From assembly GCA_913047375.1 (NCBI GenBank), contig CAJWTV010000014.1, positions 1 to 37,658 of the forward strand: a DNA stretch of 37,658 bases, in the 5' to 3' direction. A program made the translations under genes and the position numbers. Below the pieces are notes generated by a model. It saw nothing but the letters and a program-made list of their open reading frames with translations, ran no database searches and was not told the origin of the DNA. Source of the stretch: an uncultured Polaribacter sp. (GTDB lineage: Bacteria; Bacteroidota; Bacteroidia; Flavobacteriales; Flavobacteriaceae). Below, piece by piece: positions 15,902 through 25,245 of this stretch (the first letter of the stretch is position 1; each line of letters begins with the position of its first letter).

Positions 15902-17092
15902 ATGAAAACAGCATATATAGTAAAAGCATACAGAACTGCAGTTGGTAAAGCACCTAAAGGTGTTTTCCGCTTTAAACGTGCAGATGAATTGGGGGCAGAA
16001 ACCATTCAACACATGATGAAAGAATTACCTAATTTAGATGTAAAACGTATAGATGATGTAATTGTTGGTAATGCTATGCCTGAAGGTTCACAAGGATTAA
16101 ATATGGCTCGATTTATTTCTTTAATAGGACTAGATTCTGTTGATGTACCTGGTGTAACTGTGAATCGTTTTTGTTCTTCAGGTCTAGAAACAATTGGGAT
16201 GGCAGCTGCAAAAATTCAAGCAGGAATGGCGGATTGTATAATTGCTGGTGGAGCAGAAAGTATGAGTTCTGTACCTATGACAGGTTATAAACCAGAATTA
16301 AACTATAACACTATTAAATCTGGTCACGCAGATTATTATTGGGGAATGGGGAATACTGCAGAAGCTGTTGCTAATCAGTTTAAAATATCTAGACAAGATC
16401 AAGATGAGTTTGCTTTCAATTCTCATATGAAAGCTCTAAAAGCTCAAGCAGAAAATCGTTTTCAAGATCAAATTGCACCAATAAATGTAGAAGAAACATA
16501 TTTAAATATAGATGGTAAAAAAGCTATTAGGAAATATACAGTGACAAAAGATGAAGGACCTAGGGCAGGAACATCAACAGCTATCTTAAATAAATTACGT
16601 CCTGTATTTGCTGCTGGAGGAAGTGTTACAGCTGGGAATTCATCTCAAATGAGTGATGGAGCTGCCTTTGTAATGGTTATGAGCGAGGAAATGGTTAAAG
16701 AATTAAATATAGAGCCAATTGCAAGAATGGTTAATTATGCTGCTGCAGGTGTAGAACCTAGAATTATGGGAATTGGTCCAGTTGCTGCGATTCCAAAAGT
16801 TTTAAAACAAGCAGGGCTAAACCAAAAAGATATCGAATTAATTGAATTAAACGAAGCATTTGCTTCTCAATCATTAGCAGTAATGAGAGAATTAGACTTG
16901 AATCAAGATATTGTAAATGTTAATGGTGGAGCAATTGCACTTGGGCATCCATTAGGTTGTACAGGAGCAAAATTATCTGTGCAATTATTTGATGAAATGC
17001 GCAAAAGAGACATGAAAAATAAATATGGGATGGTAACAATGTGTGTTGGTACTGGTCAAGGTGCTGCTGGTATATTCGAGTTTTTAAATTAA
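15902..17092 (+). CDS. fadA: Acetyl-CoA C-acyltransferase (thiolase)
   Basis: A 396-residue thiolase that cleaves 3-ketoacyl-CoA to acetyl-CoA and a shortened acyl-CoA, the last step of beta-oxidation. All catalytic residues are visible: nucleophile C91 in NRFCSSGLE, H349 in GHPLGCTGAK, and the acid/base C381 in MCVGTGQG near the C-terminus. Its place between the fused dehydrogenase/hydratase and the acyl-CoA dehydrogenase supports a degradative thiolase rather than a biosynthetic acetoacetyl-CoA thiolase. Confidence 0.95.
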   Translation: MKTAYIVKAYRTAVGKAPKGVFRFKRADELGAETIQHMMKELPNLDVKRIDDVIVGNAMPEGSQGLNMARFISLIGLDSVDVPGVTVNRFCSSGLETIGMAAAKIQAGMADCIIAGGAESMSSVPMTGYKPELNYNTIKSGHADYYWGMGNTAEAVANQFKISRQDQDEFAFNSHMKALKAQAENRFQDQIAPINVEETYLNIDGKKAIRKYTVTKDEGPRAGTSTAILNKLRPVFAAGGSVTAGNSSQMSDGAAFVMVMSEEMVKELNIEPIARMVNYAAAGVEPRIMGIGPVAAIPKVLKQAGLNQKDIELIELNEAFASQSLAVMRELDLNQDIVNVNGGAIALGHPLGCTGAKLSVQLFDEMRKRDMKNKYGMVTMCVGTGQGAAGIFEFLN

Positions 17093-17118
17093 AATATAAA
17101 AGATTAATACGATTTATA

Positions 17119-18927
17119 ATGGAAACAACAGAAAAGGATATTTTAAGAGGAGGTCAGTTTTTAGTAAAGGAAACTGTGTGTGAAGATGTATTTACTCCCG
17201 AAGATTTTTCAGAGGAGCAAATAATGATGAAAGAGGCCGTTAAAGAGTTTAACGAACGTGAAATTATTGCTCATAGAGATCGTTTTGAGGCAAAAGATTA
17301 TAAACTTACTGAACAGGTTATGAAAAAGGCTGGAGAACTAGGCTTCCTTGGCGTTGCTGTTCCAGAACAATATGGTGGAATGGGTATGGGTTTTGTTTCA
17401 ACAATGTTGACTTGCGAATATATCTCTAGTGGTAATGGATCTTTGAGTACGGCATTTGGAGCACACACTGGTATTGGTACTATGCCAATTACATTATATG
17501 GAACAGAAGAACAAAAACAAAAATATGTAACCAAATTAGCTACTGGAGAATGGATGGGTGCATATTGTTTAACTGAGCCAGGAGCAGGTTCTGATGCAAA
17601 TTCAGGAAAAACTACTGCGACTATATCTGCTGACGGTTCATCTTACAGAATTAACGGACAAAAAATGTGGATTTCAAATGCAGGTTTCTGTAATATGATG
17701 ATTGTCTTTGCTCGTATAGAAAATGACAAAAATATTACTGGTTTTATTGTTGAATATGACTCTGGAAAACCTAATGGAATTACTTTAGGTGAAGAAGAAA
17801 GAAAATTAGGAATACGAGCAAGTTCAACGCGTCAAGTATTTTTTAATGATACAGTTGTTCCTTCAGAAAATATGTTATCAGTTCGTGGAGGTGGATTTAA
17901 AATTGCTGTAAACGCATTAAATGTAGGTCGTATTAAATTAGCTGCTGCTTGTATCGATTCTCAAAGAAGAATCACTGAAATGGCACTTAAATATGCAATG
18001 GAGCGTAAACAATTTAAAACATCTATCGCCGATTTTGGCGCAATTAAGTCGAAGTTAGCTGAAATGGCTACTAATACTTATGCTGGCGAAGCCGCAAGTT
18101 ATAGAGCCTCAAAAAATATTGAAGATAGAATTGCTATGCGTATTGCAGAGGGTAATTCTCATCAGGAAGCAGAGTTAAAAGGAGTAGAAGAATATGCAAT
18201 CGAATGCTCTATTTTAAAAGTTACAGTTTCTGAAGATGTACAAAGTTGTGCTGATGAAGGAATACAAATATATGGAGGAATGGGCTTCTCAGAAGAAGCT
18301 CCAATGGAAGCCGCATGGAGAGATGCAAGAATTTCACGTATTTACGAAGGAACAAACGAAATTAATAAAATGCTTTCTGTTGGTATGCTGATAAAGAAAG
18401 CTATGAAAGGTCATGTAGATTTACTAGGACCTGCAACTGCAGTTGCAGATAATTTAATGGGTATCCCTTCTTTTGATACTCCAGATTATTCTGAATTATT
18501 TGCTGAAGAAAAAGAAATGATTTCTAAACTGAAAAAAGTATTTTTAATGGTAGCAGGATCTGCTATTCAAAAATTTGGTCCTGATTTAGAAAAACATCAA
18601 CAATTATTAATGGCCGCTGCTAATATTCTAAATGAAGTATATATGGCTGAGTCGACGATTCTTCGTGCAGAAAAGAATGCAAAACGTTTTGGAGAAGATG
18701 CCCAAGAAGGACAAATTGCAATGGCAAAGTTGTACTTATATAACGCAGTAGATATCGTAGAGAAAAATGGTAGAGAAGGTGTCGTTTCTTTTTCTGAAGG
18801 AGATGAACAACGTATGTTACTAATGGGTTTAAAGCGTTTTACTAAGTACACAAACTATCCTAATGTAATCGCATTACGTAATTTAATAGCTGAAAAATTA
18901 AAAGCAGAAAATAAATATTGCTTTTAA
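17119..18927 (+). CDS. fadE: Acyl-CoA dehydrogenase, long form (FadE-like)
   Basis: A 602-residue FAD enzyme that introduces the 2,3 double bond into acyl-CoA. The classical domains are present: N-terminal helices, then FAD/substrate motifs YCLTEPGAGSDA and WISNAG, then the C-terminal helical domain with YGGMGFSEE. RIYEGTNEIN near residue 408 surrounds the usual catalytic glutamate position. About 180 extra residues at the C-terminus match the long Bacillus FadE/VLCAD-like form. I place the start at ATG 17119, 26 bases after the thiolase stop. The frame is open earlier, but the added residues would be read from within the thiolase gene. It is the last gene before a strong hairpin. Confidence 0.94.
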   Translation: METTEKDILRGGQFLVKETVCEDVFTPEDFSEEQIMMKEAVKEFNEREIIAHRDRFEAKDYKLTEQVMKKAGELGFLGVAVPEQYGGMGMGFVSTMLTCEYISSGNGSLSTAFGAHTGIGTMPITLYGTEEQKQKYVTKLATGEWMGAYCLTEPGAGSDANSGKTTATISADGSSYRINGQKMWISNAGFCNMMIVFARIENDKNITGFIVEYDSGKPNGITLGEEERKLGIRASSTRQVFFNDTVVPSENMLSVRGGGFKIAVNALNVGRIKLAAACIDSQRRITEMALKYAMERKQFKTSIADFGAIKSKLAEMATNTYAGEAASYRASKNIEDRIAMRIAEGNSHQEAELKGVEEYAIECSILKVTVSEDVQSCADEGIQIYGGMGFSEEAPMEAAWRDARISRIYEGTNEINKMLSVGMLIKKAMKGHVDLLGPATAVADNLMGIPSFDTPDYSELFAEEKEMISKLKKVFLMVAGSAIQKFGPDLEKHQQLLMAAANILNEVYMAESTILRAEKNAKRFGEDAQEGQIAMAKLYLYNAVDIVEKNGREGVVSFSEGDEQRMLLMGLKRFTKYTNYPNVIALRNLIAEKLKAENKYCF

Positions 18928-18962
18928 AAATTACTTATTAATGTTAATGCACTAAAATTATT

Positions 18963-19010
18963 TTATTCATAAAAAAGATCATCTTCAAAGATGATCTTTT
19001 TTATGAATAA
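18963..19010. terminator. Very long perfect hairpin ending the fatty-acid operon
   Basis: Arms 18963-18985 and 18988-19010 are exact inverse complements over 23 bases, with only CA between them. The A-run and T-run lie inside the stem (AAAAAAGATCATCTT against AAGATGATCTTTTTT), so it acts as a terminator on either strand. The loop is forced to open by one or two pairs. Confidence 0.85.
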
Positions 19011-19097
19011 GAAACTATAGTGTAATACTTCGAGTTTAATATTAAATTAAGTAATATCTTAAACTGTTATTTAATACTATAATTGATTTAATATCAA

Positions 19098-19105
19098 TAC
19101 TTTTG
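19098..19105 (+). promoter_or_regulatory. -7 box upstream of the KTSC protein gene
   Basis: TACTTTTG followed by CACG matches the extended flavobacterial -7 style (TAnnTTTGc). It ends 23 bases before the ATG, which would leave a leader of roughly 17 bases. A clear -33 TTG at the usual distance is not seen. Confidence 0.55.
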
Positions 19106-19128
19106 CACGCAATTTGAAAACATTAAAC

Positions 19129-19575
19129 ATGAAGCGAATTAAAGAATATAAAAAACTTTTTAAAATAGAGGGAGCTATTAACCTAAAGGAATTAAAAACT
19201 GCTTACAGAGGTTTAGTAAAAGAATGGCATCCTGATAAATTTTTAGAAGAGGATAAAAAAATGGAAGCAGAGGTAATTAGTACAAAAATTATTGATGGAT
19301 ATCACTTTTTGGTAAGTATTGCTCCCCAAACAAAAGAAACAAACTTAGAGGCATACAAAACTACAATAACTGAATTTCAAGTATCAGATTGGCATCACAA
19401 AAGCATGCTGCTAGAAGTAACTTTTACTGATGGAAATTCTTATGAATATTTCGGAGTAAGTAAAATATTATTTGGAAAATTTGTGAACGCTAAATCGATG
19501 AATAACTTTGGGAAAAGAAATATATTTAATTCTTTTATTTATAGGAAATCAATGAAAGCGTCTGTTTCTGCATAA
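19129..19575 (+). CDS. J-domain-like/KTSC-domain fusion protein
   Basis: A 148-residue protein in two parts. Residues 5-60 look like a DnaJ domain: helix LKELKTAYRGLVKEW, the HPD tripeptide at 34-36 and a following helix. Residues 85-145 look like a KTSC domain: WHHKSMLLEVTFTDG, then YEYFGV, then LFGKFVNAKSMNNFG. KTSC is a small domain of unknown function also found attached to lysyl-tRNA synthetases. ATG 19129 is preferred over the upstream TTG 19114. The pair of domains suggests delivery of an Hsp70 to a KTSC-bound partner, but the glycine and linker regions of a full DnaJ are absent. It is a single-gene unit between two terminators. Confidence 0.75.
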   Translation: MKRIKEYKKLFKIEGAINLKELKTAYRGLVKEWHPDKFLEEDKKMEAEVISTKIIDGYHFLVSIAPQTKETNLEAYKTTITEFQVSDWHHKSMLLEVTFTDGNSYEYFGVSKILFGKFVNAKSMNNFGKRNIFNSFIYRKSMKASVSA

Positions 19576-19625
19576 TTAATTTATATAAAAAAATAAAAAT
19601 ACATATTACAATTGTCTCAAGTCAT

Positions 19626-19662
19626 AAAATAGGGGATTACTTTAAAAATAATCCCCTATTTT
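19626..19662. terminator. Bidirectional terminator between convergent genes
   Basis: AAAATAGGGGATTA (19626-19639) pairs perfectly with TAATCCCCTATTTT (19649-19662) across a 9-base loop. T-runs are available on both strands. It lies between the KTSC gene and the convergent S1/P1 nuclease gene. Confidence 0.9.
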
Positions 19663-19685
19663 TTATGTAAAATTTTTTCGATAAC

Positions 19686-20465
19686 TTAATAAATATCATT
19701 TAAAATTTTAGCCAAACGAATACCCCCCTTTTGTAACTGATTTCTTACTGTGATAAAGTGATCGTAAGAATATCTATAACGTAAATTTTCATCAAGCTTT
19801 ACAGATTTATATACTTCTTTAGTAATTTCATGTATTTCATTAACCCAATCAACAATAGAACCAACTTGTATTGATTTTATTTGATTTATAGATAAAACTT
19901 TAGCATTATTTGCTAACTCTAGATAACTCATATTCCAGCCTTGAATCATTTTTGTATCCCATACAGCGTGTAAATTAGTATCCTTTCCAAACCATTTAAC
20001 TTTAACGTTATTACCACCTCTGTCTTCTTTCTGACCAATATGCATAGGCTGATGAAGGTCTCCAACAAAATGAACTAACATTTTTAAGTAGAATGTTTTA
20101 TCTTCTTCATTGCTTTTTTCATCTTTTAAAACAGATATACATTTAGAAATTCCAGTAACTAAATCTCCTTTAGGATTTTTTTTAGCTACCTGATAGCTTT
20201 CATCTAAGCCCATATTTACATAATGCCAGGGAGAAAACTCTCTATATTTTCTGTCAGATTTTATTTCATCTGCAAAAGTAGATACGAAAGCTAAACTTTG
20301 TCCTTTTAATATTTTATTTATATTTTTCTTAGCACTTTTAGTTAAATGCTGCTGAGCAATTTCTCCAGTAACTCTATGTCCATTTTGTCCCCAAAAAAGA
20401 GTTTCTTTTGTTTTTGGAGGAGATATAAATAATAAAGAAAGAAATAAATAAATAATAGATTTCAT
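19686..20465 (-). CDS. Secreted S1/P1-type zinc nuclease
   Basis: A 259-residue member of the S1/P1 nuclease family, zinc enzymes that cut single-stranded nucleic acids outside the cytoplasm. A hydrophobic N-terminal segment (4-14) acts as signal. The trinuclear zinc site can be traced in order: W25 and H30 in FWGQNGHR, D in FADEIKSD, H in SPWHYVN, H and D in LVHFVGDLHQPMH, and H and D in LHAVWDTK. All expected ligands are present, so an active enzyme is likely. The family uses the free amino group of the mature N-terminal Trp, yet no A-x-A cleavage site stands before W25. Phosphate or nucleotide scavenging is a likely use. Confidence 0.9.
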   Translation of the reverse strand: MKSIIYLFLSLLFISPPKTKETLFWGQNGHRVTGEIAQQHLTKSAKKNINKILKGQSLAFVSTFADEIKSDRKYREFSPWHYVNMGLDESYQVAKKNPKGDLVTGISKCISVLKDEKSNEEDKTFYLKMLVHFVGDLHQPMHIGQKEDRGGNNVKVKWFGKDTNLHAVWDTKMIQGWNMSYLELANNAKVLSINQIKSIQVGSIVDWVNEIHEITKEVYKSVKLDENLRYRYSYDHFITVRNQLQKGGIRLAKILNDIY

Positions 20466-20652
20466 AGTTGGGTGTTTAATTTAATTTTTAGCTAAAATAT
20501 AAAAAAGGAATCTAAACAGTAGGAAGAGATATAATTATATCTTAGTTATATAAAAATAAAGAATAATGTTAAAATAATCGCTTCATTTTTGTAGAGCGTT
20601 TTCTATTTGTATATTGTTCAATCAGTAACACCAAAGATAAAAGCTTTCCCCA

Positions 20653-23600
20653 ATGAAAAAACTAATCATTCTCTTCTTTTTATTTACTTCTCCCCTACTA
20701 ATATCTCAAGATTTCTCAATGGATCTTGTAAAAAAAATGAATCCAAGAAATATAGGTCCCGGAGGAATGAGTGGCCGTGTAACGTCTATAGATGTTGTTG
20801 AAACTAATCCAGAAATAATATATGTAGGGACTGCCTCTGGCGGAATATGGAAGTCAACTTCTGGCGGAATAAAATGGGATCCAATTTTTGAAAAAGAATT
20901 AACAGCATCTATCGGTGCAGTTGCTATACAACAGAGTAATCCAAGTATAATTTGGGCCGGAACTGGTGAAGGGAATCCAAGAAATAGTTTAAATGGTGGT
21001 TTTGGTATTTATAAATCTTTAGATGCTGGAAAAACTTGGAAAACAATGGGTTTAGAAAAAACACGACATATCCATCGTATACTCATTCACCCAAAAAATC
21101 CAGATATAGTATATGTTGGCGCAATTGGTTCACCTTGGGGTGAACACAAAGAACGTGGAGTATATAAAACTACCGATGGGGGAAAAAATTGGACTCAAAT
21201 TTTATTTACAAATAATAAATCTGGAGCTGCAGATTTAATTATGGATCCTGAAAACCCTAACAAAATCATTGCAGCTATCTGGGAGCATAAGCGTGATCCT
21301 TGGTTTTTTAAATCTGGTGGGAAAGGTAGTGGTTTATATATTACTCACGATGGGGGAGAAAATTGGAAAAAAATAACAGAAAAAGAAGGATTTCCAAAAG
21401 GTGATTTAGGGAGAATAGGAGTCGCTATTGCACCAAATAACCCTAATGTAATTTATGCCTTAGTAGAGGCAAAAAAAAATGCATTATACAAGAGTGAAGA
21501 CGGTGGTTTTAAATGGAATAAAATAAATGATAAACCTGGTATTGGTAATCGTCCTTTTTATTATTCTGAAATTTATGTTGACCCACAGAACGAAAACAAA
21601 TTGTATACCGTTTTTACTTACATAAATGTTTCAGAAGATGGCGGTAAATCTTTTGAACAATTAATGCCCGCTTATGGAGTAAATAATGGAGTTCATCCAG
21701 ATCACCATGCATGGTGGATTCATCCTAAAAACGGCAAGTTTATGATTGATGGCAATGACGGCGGACTAAACATTACGAAAGATGGTGGTAAAACTTGGCG
21801 TTTTATTGGCAATATTCCAGTTGCACAATTTTATCATATAAATGTAGACAATGAATTTCCTTATAATGTATACGGAGGAATGCAAGATAACGGTTCTTGG
21901 CGTGGTCCAGCTTATGTCTGGAAAACTCAAGGAATAAGAAATTCTTACTGGCAAGAAATTAGTTTTGGAGATGGATTTGACGTAGTACCAGATAAAGATG
22001 ATTCTCGTTACGGATGGTCTATGAGTCAGCAGGGATCAGTTGTCCGATATGACTATAAAACAGGTAATAATTATTCTGTAAAACCTACTCATAAAGATGC
22101 AAATATAAAATTACGTTTTAATTGGAATGCTGCTATAAACATAGATCCTTTTGATAACAATACATTATATTTTGGAAGTCAGTTTGTACATAAGTCTATA
22201 GATAAAGGACTGACTTGGTCTATTATTTCTCCTGATTTATCGACAAATAATCCAGAAAAACTAAAACAAGCAGAAAGTGGTGGCCTTACGATGGATGCAA
22301 CTGGAGCAGAAAACCACTGTACTATTTTAGTAATAGAACCAACTACTTTAGAAAAAGATGTTTTGTGGGCTGCTACTGATGATGGACAGATTCACATTAC
22401 AAAAGATGGTGGTGAAATCTGGACGAATGTTGCAAAAAACATCAAAGGATTGCCAAAAAATAGTTGGATAACACAAATAAAGTCATCCAACAAAAATAAA
22501 GGGGAGGCCTTATTAATTGCAAATGATTACAGACGTTTTAACTATACTCCTTACGCATATCGAACAAAAAATTATGGTAAATCATGGGAGCGAATTGTAG
22601 ATGAAAATGATGTGCAAAGTTACGCTTTGTGTATTATTGAAGATCCAGAAAACAAAAACTTACTATTTTTAGGCACTGATGATGGTTTATATATTTCTAT
22701 AAATGCAGGAAATAAATGGATAAAATGGACAGAGGGATTCCCTACTGTTCCAGTAAAAGATTTGGTAATTCATCCAAGAGAACATGATTTAATCATTGGA
22801 ACTTTTGGAAGAGCTGCTTGGGTTTTAGATGACATTAGACCTTTAAGAGCGCTAGCAAATAAAAATATGACTTCAAAAAAAATAGTTTTATTTCAACCAC
22901 CAGTAGCTTATCAATCCGAATATCAACAACCAACAGGAAGTAGATTTGGGGCTGATGCAATATATCAAGGAGAAAATAGAAAAAGTGGTGCTAGTATTTC
23001 TTATTATATTAATAAAATTAATGGTAAAGAATTAAAAGTAAAGAAAAAAGAAGATACTGATGCTAAAATAAAATACGATTCTATAAAATTAGAAATCTTT
23101 GATGGTAAGAGACAAATAAGAACTTTGAAATTTAAGACACCTAAAGAAAGTGGAATTCATAAAACTACATGGTACTTGAGAGAAAAAGGAGTTGGTAGAA
23201 TATCTAGAAATATTCAAAAACTCACAAGAGAACCTGCAGGAGTAAATGTGAAACCGGGAGTTTATAAATTAAAAATGACATTTGGAAATGATATTTCTGA
23301 GCAAAATATTATGATTGAATCCGATCCTAGACTTCAGGTTTCTGAAACAGCGATAGATCAGAAATATGATGCAAGTAAAAATTTAGAAACCTATCAAATA
23401 AAAATATTAAATGTGATAAAACAATTGATAGAAAGTAAAAATACAGCTAAAAAAATAAAATCTCAATTGACTAAAGTAGATGCTTCAGTAAGTTCAGTCG
23501 ATAAAAAATATGAAGCAGAAATTAAAGCTTCTAATACAATTATTAAAAAAATTGATACCTTAATAAGTATGTATTTAGGTTCGATAGATAAAAGACAAGG

Positions 23601-23847
23601 AATTACAAGAAACTCAGAGATTAATGTAATACAACGATTAAAAAAAGCTAGTACATATATTCGTTCTCGTTTTGGTAATCAAACTGCTACAGAAAAAATA
23701 TTGTTAAACCAATTTAAGACTTTATATACAAAAAGAATAAAAGAAACTAATACTTTCTTTAGTGGTGAGTGGATTAAATTTAAATTACAAACAGAAAATA
23801 TTAGAATCTCCCCTTTTAAAGAAACTGAAATCTATTCTATAGACTAA
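20653..23847 (+). CDS. Secreted BNR/Asp-box repeat protein (VPS10/sortilin-like fold)
   Basis: A 1064-residue exported protein with a signal peptide of about 18 residues (KKLIILFFLFTSPLLIS). Residues 20-720 form one or two beta-propellers marked by some eleven Asp-box motifs of the S-x-D-x-G-x-x-W type, for example SLDAGKTW, TTDGGKNW, THDGGENW, SEDGGFKW, TKDGGKTW, SIDKGLTW and TKDGGEIW. The last 300 residues hold a beta-rich part and a helical, lysine-rich end. Databases often name such proteins glycosyl hydrolase or VPS10-domain protein, but I see no sialidase active-site set, so enzymatic activity is doubtful. No type IX secretion C-terminal signal is apparent. Periplasmic or surface location is inferred. 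Confidence 0.85.
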   Translation: MKKLIILFFLFTSPLLISQDFSMDLVKKMNPRNIGPGGMSGRVTSIDVVETNPEIIYVGTASGGIWKSTSGGIKWDPIFEKELTASIGAVAIQQSNPSIIWAGTGEGNPRNSLNGGFGIYKSLDAGKTWKTMGLEKTRHIHRILIHPKNPDIVYVGAIGSPWGEHKERGVYKTTDGGKNWTQILFTNNKSGAADLIMDPENPNKIIAAIWEHKRDPWFFKSGGKGSGLYITHDGGENWKKITEKEGFPKGDLGRIGVAIAPNNPNVIYALVEAKKNALYKSEDGGFKWNKINDKPGIGNRPFYYSEIYVDPQNENKLYTVFTYINVSEDGGKSFEQLMPAYGVNNGVHPDHHAWWIHPKNGKFMIDGNDGGLNITKDGGKTWRFIGNIPVAQFYHINVDNEFPYNVYGGMQDNGSWRGPAYVWKTQGIRNSYWQEISFGDGFDVVPDKDDSRYGWSMSQQGSVVRYDYKTGNNYSVKPTHKDANIKLRFNWNAAINIDPFDNNTLYFGSQFVHKSIDKGLTWSIISPDLSTNNPEKLKQAESGGLTMDATGAENHCTILVIEPTTLEKDVLWAATDDGQIHITKDGGEIWTNVAKNIKGLPKNSWITQIKSSNKNKGEALLIANDYRRFNYTPYAYRTKNYGKSWERIVDENDVQSYALCIIEDPENKNLLFLGTDDGLYISINAGNKWIKWTEGFPTVPVKDLVIHPREHDLIIGTFGRAAWVLDDIRPLRALANKNMTSKKIVLFQPPVAYQSEYQQPTGSRFGADAIYQGENRKSGASISYYINKINGKELKVKKKEDTDAKIKYDSIKLEIFDGKRQIRTLKFKTPKESGIHKTTWYLREKGVGRISRNIQKLTREPAGVNVKPGVYKLKMTFGNDISEQNIMIESDPRLQVSETAIDQKYDASKNLETYQIKILNVIKQLIESKNTAKKIKSQLTKVDASVSSVDKKYEAEIKASNTIIKKIDTLISMYLGSIDKRQGITRNSEINVIQRLKKASTYIRSRFGNQTATEKILLNQFKTLYTKRIKETNTFFSGEWIKFKLQTENIRISPFKETEIYSID

Positions 23848-23900
23848 TATAAAATAGGTGTTATTATAAACACTGATTATTCAAAACAAACAATTTAAAG

Positions 23901-25205
23901 ATGGAACCAATATTTACAAACGATGCAATAGTTTTTGGAATTTTAATGAGCTCTTTAGGATTCGTCTTCTATACAGAAAGTTTAAAAACTGGTTTTTGGC
24001 CTAAATTTTATAAAATAGTTCCTGGTTTGTTTATGGCTTATTTTATTCCCGCTATTTTCACAACTGCTGGAGTTATCTCAACTGAATGGAAAACTATAAA
24101 TGCTTCAGGAGAAATCATAAATAATTCCTCTCAATTATACTACGTTGCAAGTCGTTTTTTATTACCTGCTGCATTAGTTCTAATGACACTAAGCATAGAT
24201 CTAAAAGCAATATTTAATTTGGGTTCTAAAGCATTGATTATGTTTTTCACTGGAACAGTTGGTGTTATTATTGGAGGACCTTTAGCAATATTAATAATCT
24301 CTATTTTTTCACCAGAAACAGTTGGTGGGTCAGATTTTGATGCAGTTTGGAGAGGACTCTCTACATTGGCTGGAAGCTGGATTGGAGGAGGAGCTAATCA
24401 GACGGCTATGTTAGAAATCTACAAGTATAATCCTGCGAAATATGGTGGAATGGTTATTGTAGATATTGTAATTGCTAATATTTGGATGGCTATTTTATTA
24501 ATAGGAATAGGAAAGAAAGATAAAATCAATAAATGGTTAAAGGCTGACACAACTGATATTGAGAAATTGAAAGAAAAAGTGATCACTTTTACACAAAAGA
24601 TAAAGAAAAATCCAACTCTATCAGATTTTATGATAATGCTTGCAATAGCCTTTGGAACAGTCAGTTTTGGGCATTTTTCAGCAAAATATTTAAGTGCTTT
24701 TTTCTCTGAATTTGTAGCTAATATAAATTCACAAACATGGAGAAATATCTTTTCATTTTTAGGTTCAGGTTTTTTCTGGTTAATTAGTATTTCTACAATT
24801 GTTGCTATCCTATTATCCTATACAAAAGCAAAAAATTATGAAGGCGCTGGTGCTAGTAAATTAGGAAGTGTTTTTATTTATATTTTAGTAGCAACAATTG
24901 GAATGAAAATGGATTTAAATCAAGCTTTAGAAAATCCGGGTTTAATTATAATTGGATTTGTATGGATGGGAATTCATGCAGGGTTATTGATTCTTGTCGC
25001 TAAGATAATTAGGGCACCTTACTTCTTTTTAGCCGTTGGTAGTCAGGCGAATGTTGGTGGGGCTGCCTCTGCTCCTATTGTTGCCCAGGCTTTTCATCCG
25101 TCACTTGCTACTGTGGGTGTTTTGTTAGCTGTTTTTGGATATGCAATTGGGACAGTAGGGGCAATTTTGTGCACTATTTTAATGGAATTATCAGCTACAA
25201 TTTAA
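23901..25205 (+). CDS. DUF819-family membrane protein
   Basis: A 434-residue protein with about ten to twelve hydrophobic helices, of the DUF819 (YjcL-like) family. Family landmarks are the motif SWIGGGANQTAM near residue 160 and the small-residue stretch VGSQANVGGAASAPIVAQAF near residue 380, which are related halves of an inverted repeat like those in anion or sodium symporters. A cytoplasmic loop with KKDKINKW lies in the middle. The substrate is unknown. It follows the BNR protein by 53 bases without a terminator, so co-transcription is possible. Confidence 0.88.
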   Translation: MEPIFTNDAIVFGILMSSLGFVFYTESLKTGFWPKFYKIVPGLFMAYFIPAIFTTAGVISTEWKTINASGEIINNSSQLYYVASRFLLPAALVLMTLSIDLKAIFNLGSKALIMFFTGTVGVIIGGPLAILIISIFSPETVGGSDFDAVWRGLSTLAGSWIGGGANQTAMLEIYKYNPAKYGGMVIVDIVIANIWMAILLIGIGKKDKINKWLKADTTDIEKLKEKVITFTQKIKKNPTLSDFMIMLAIAFGTVSFGHFSAKYLSAFFSEFVANINSQTWRNIFSFLGSGFFWLISISTIVAILLSYTKAKNYEGAGASKLGSVFIYILVATIGMKMDLNQALENPGLIIIGFVWMGIHAGLLILVAKIIRAPYFFLAVGSQANVGGAASAPIVAQAFHPSLATVGVLLAVFGYAIGTVGAILCTILMELSATI

Positions 25206-25245
25206 ATAATATTTAGCATATTTGTTTACATAAATTATAATCATA

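Noticed and set aside
13042-18851. Open frames antisense to the fatty-acid genes.
   Set aside because: They are frame shadows of well-supported genes, with no family features of their own.
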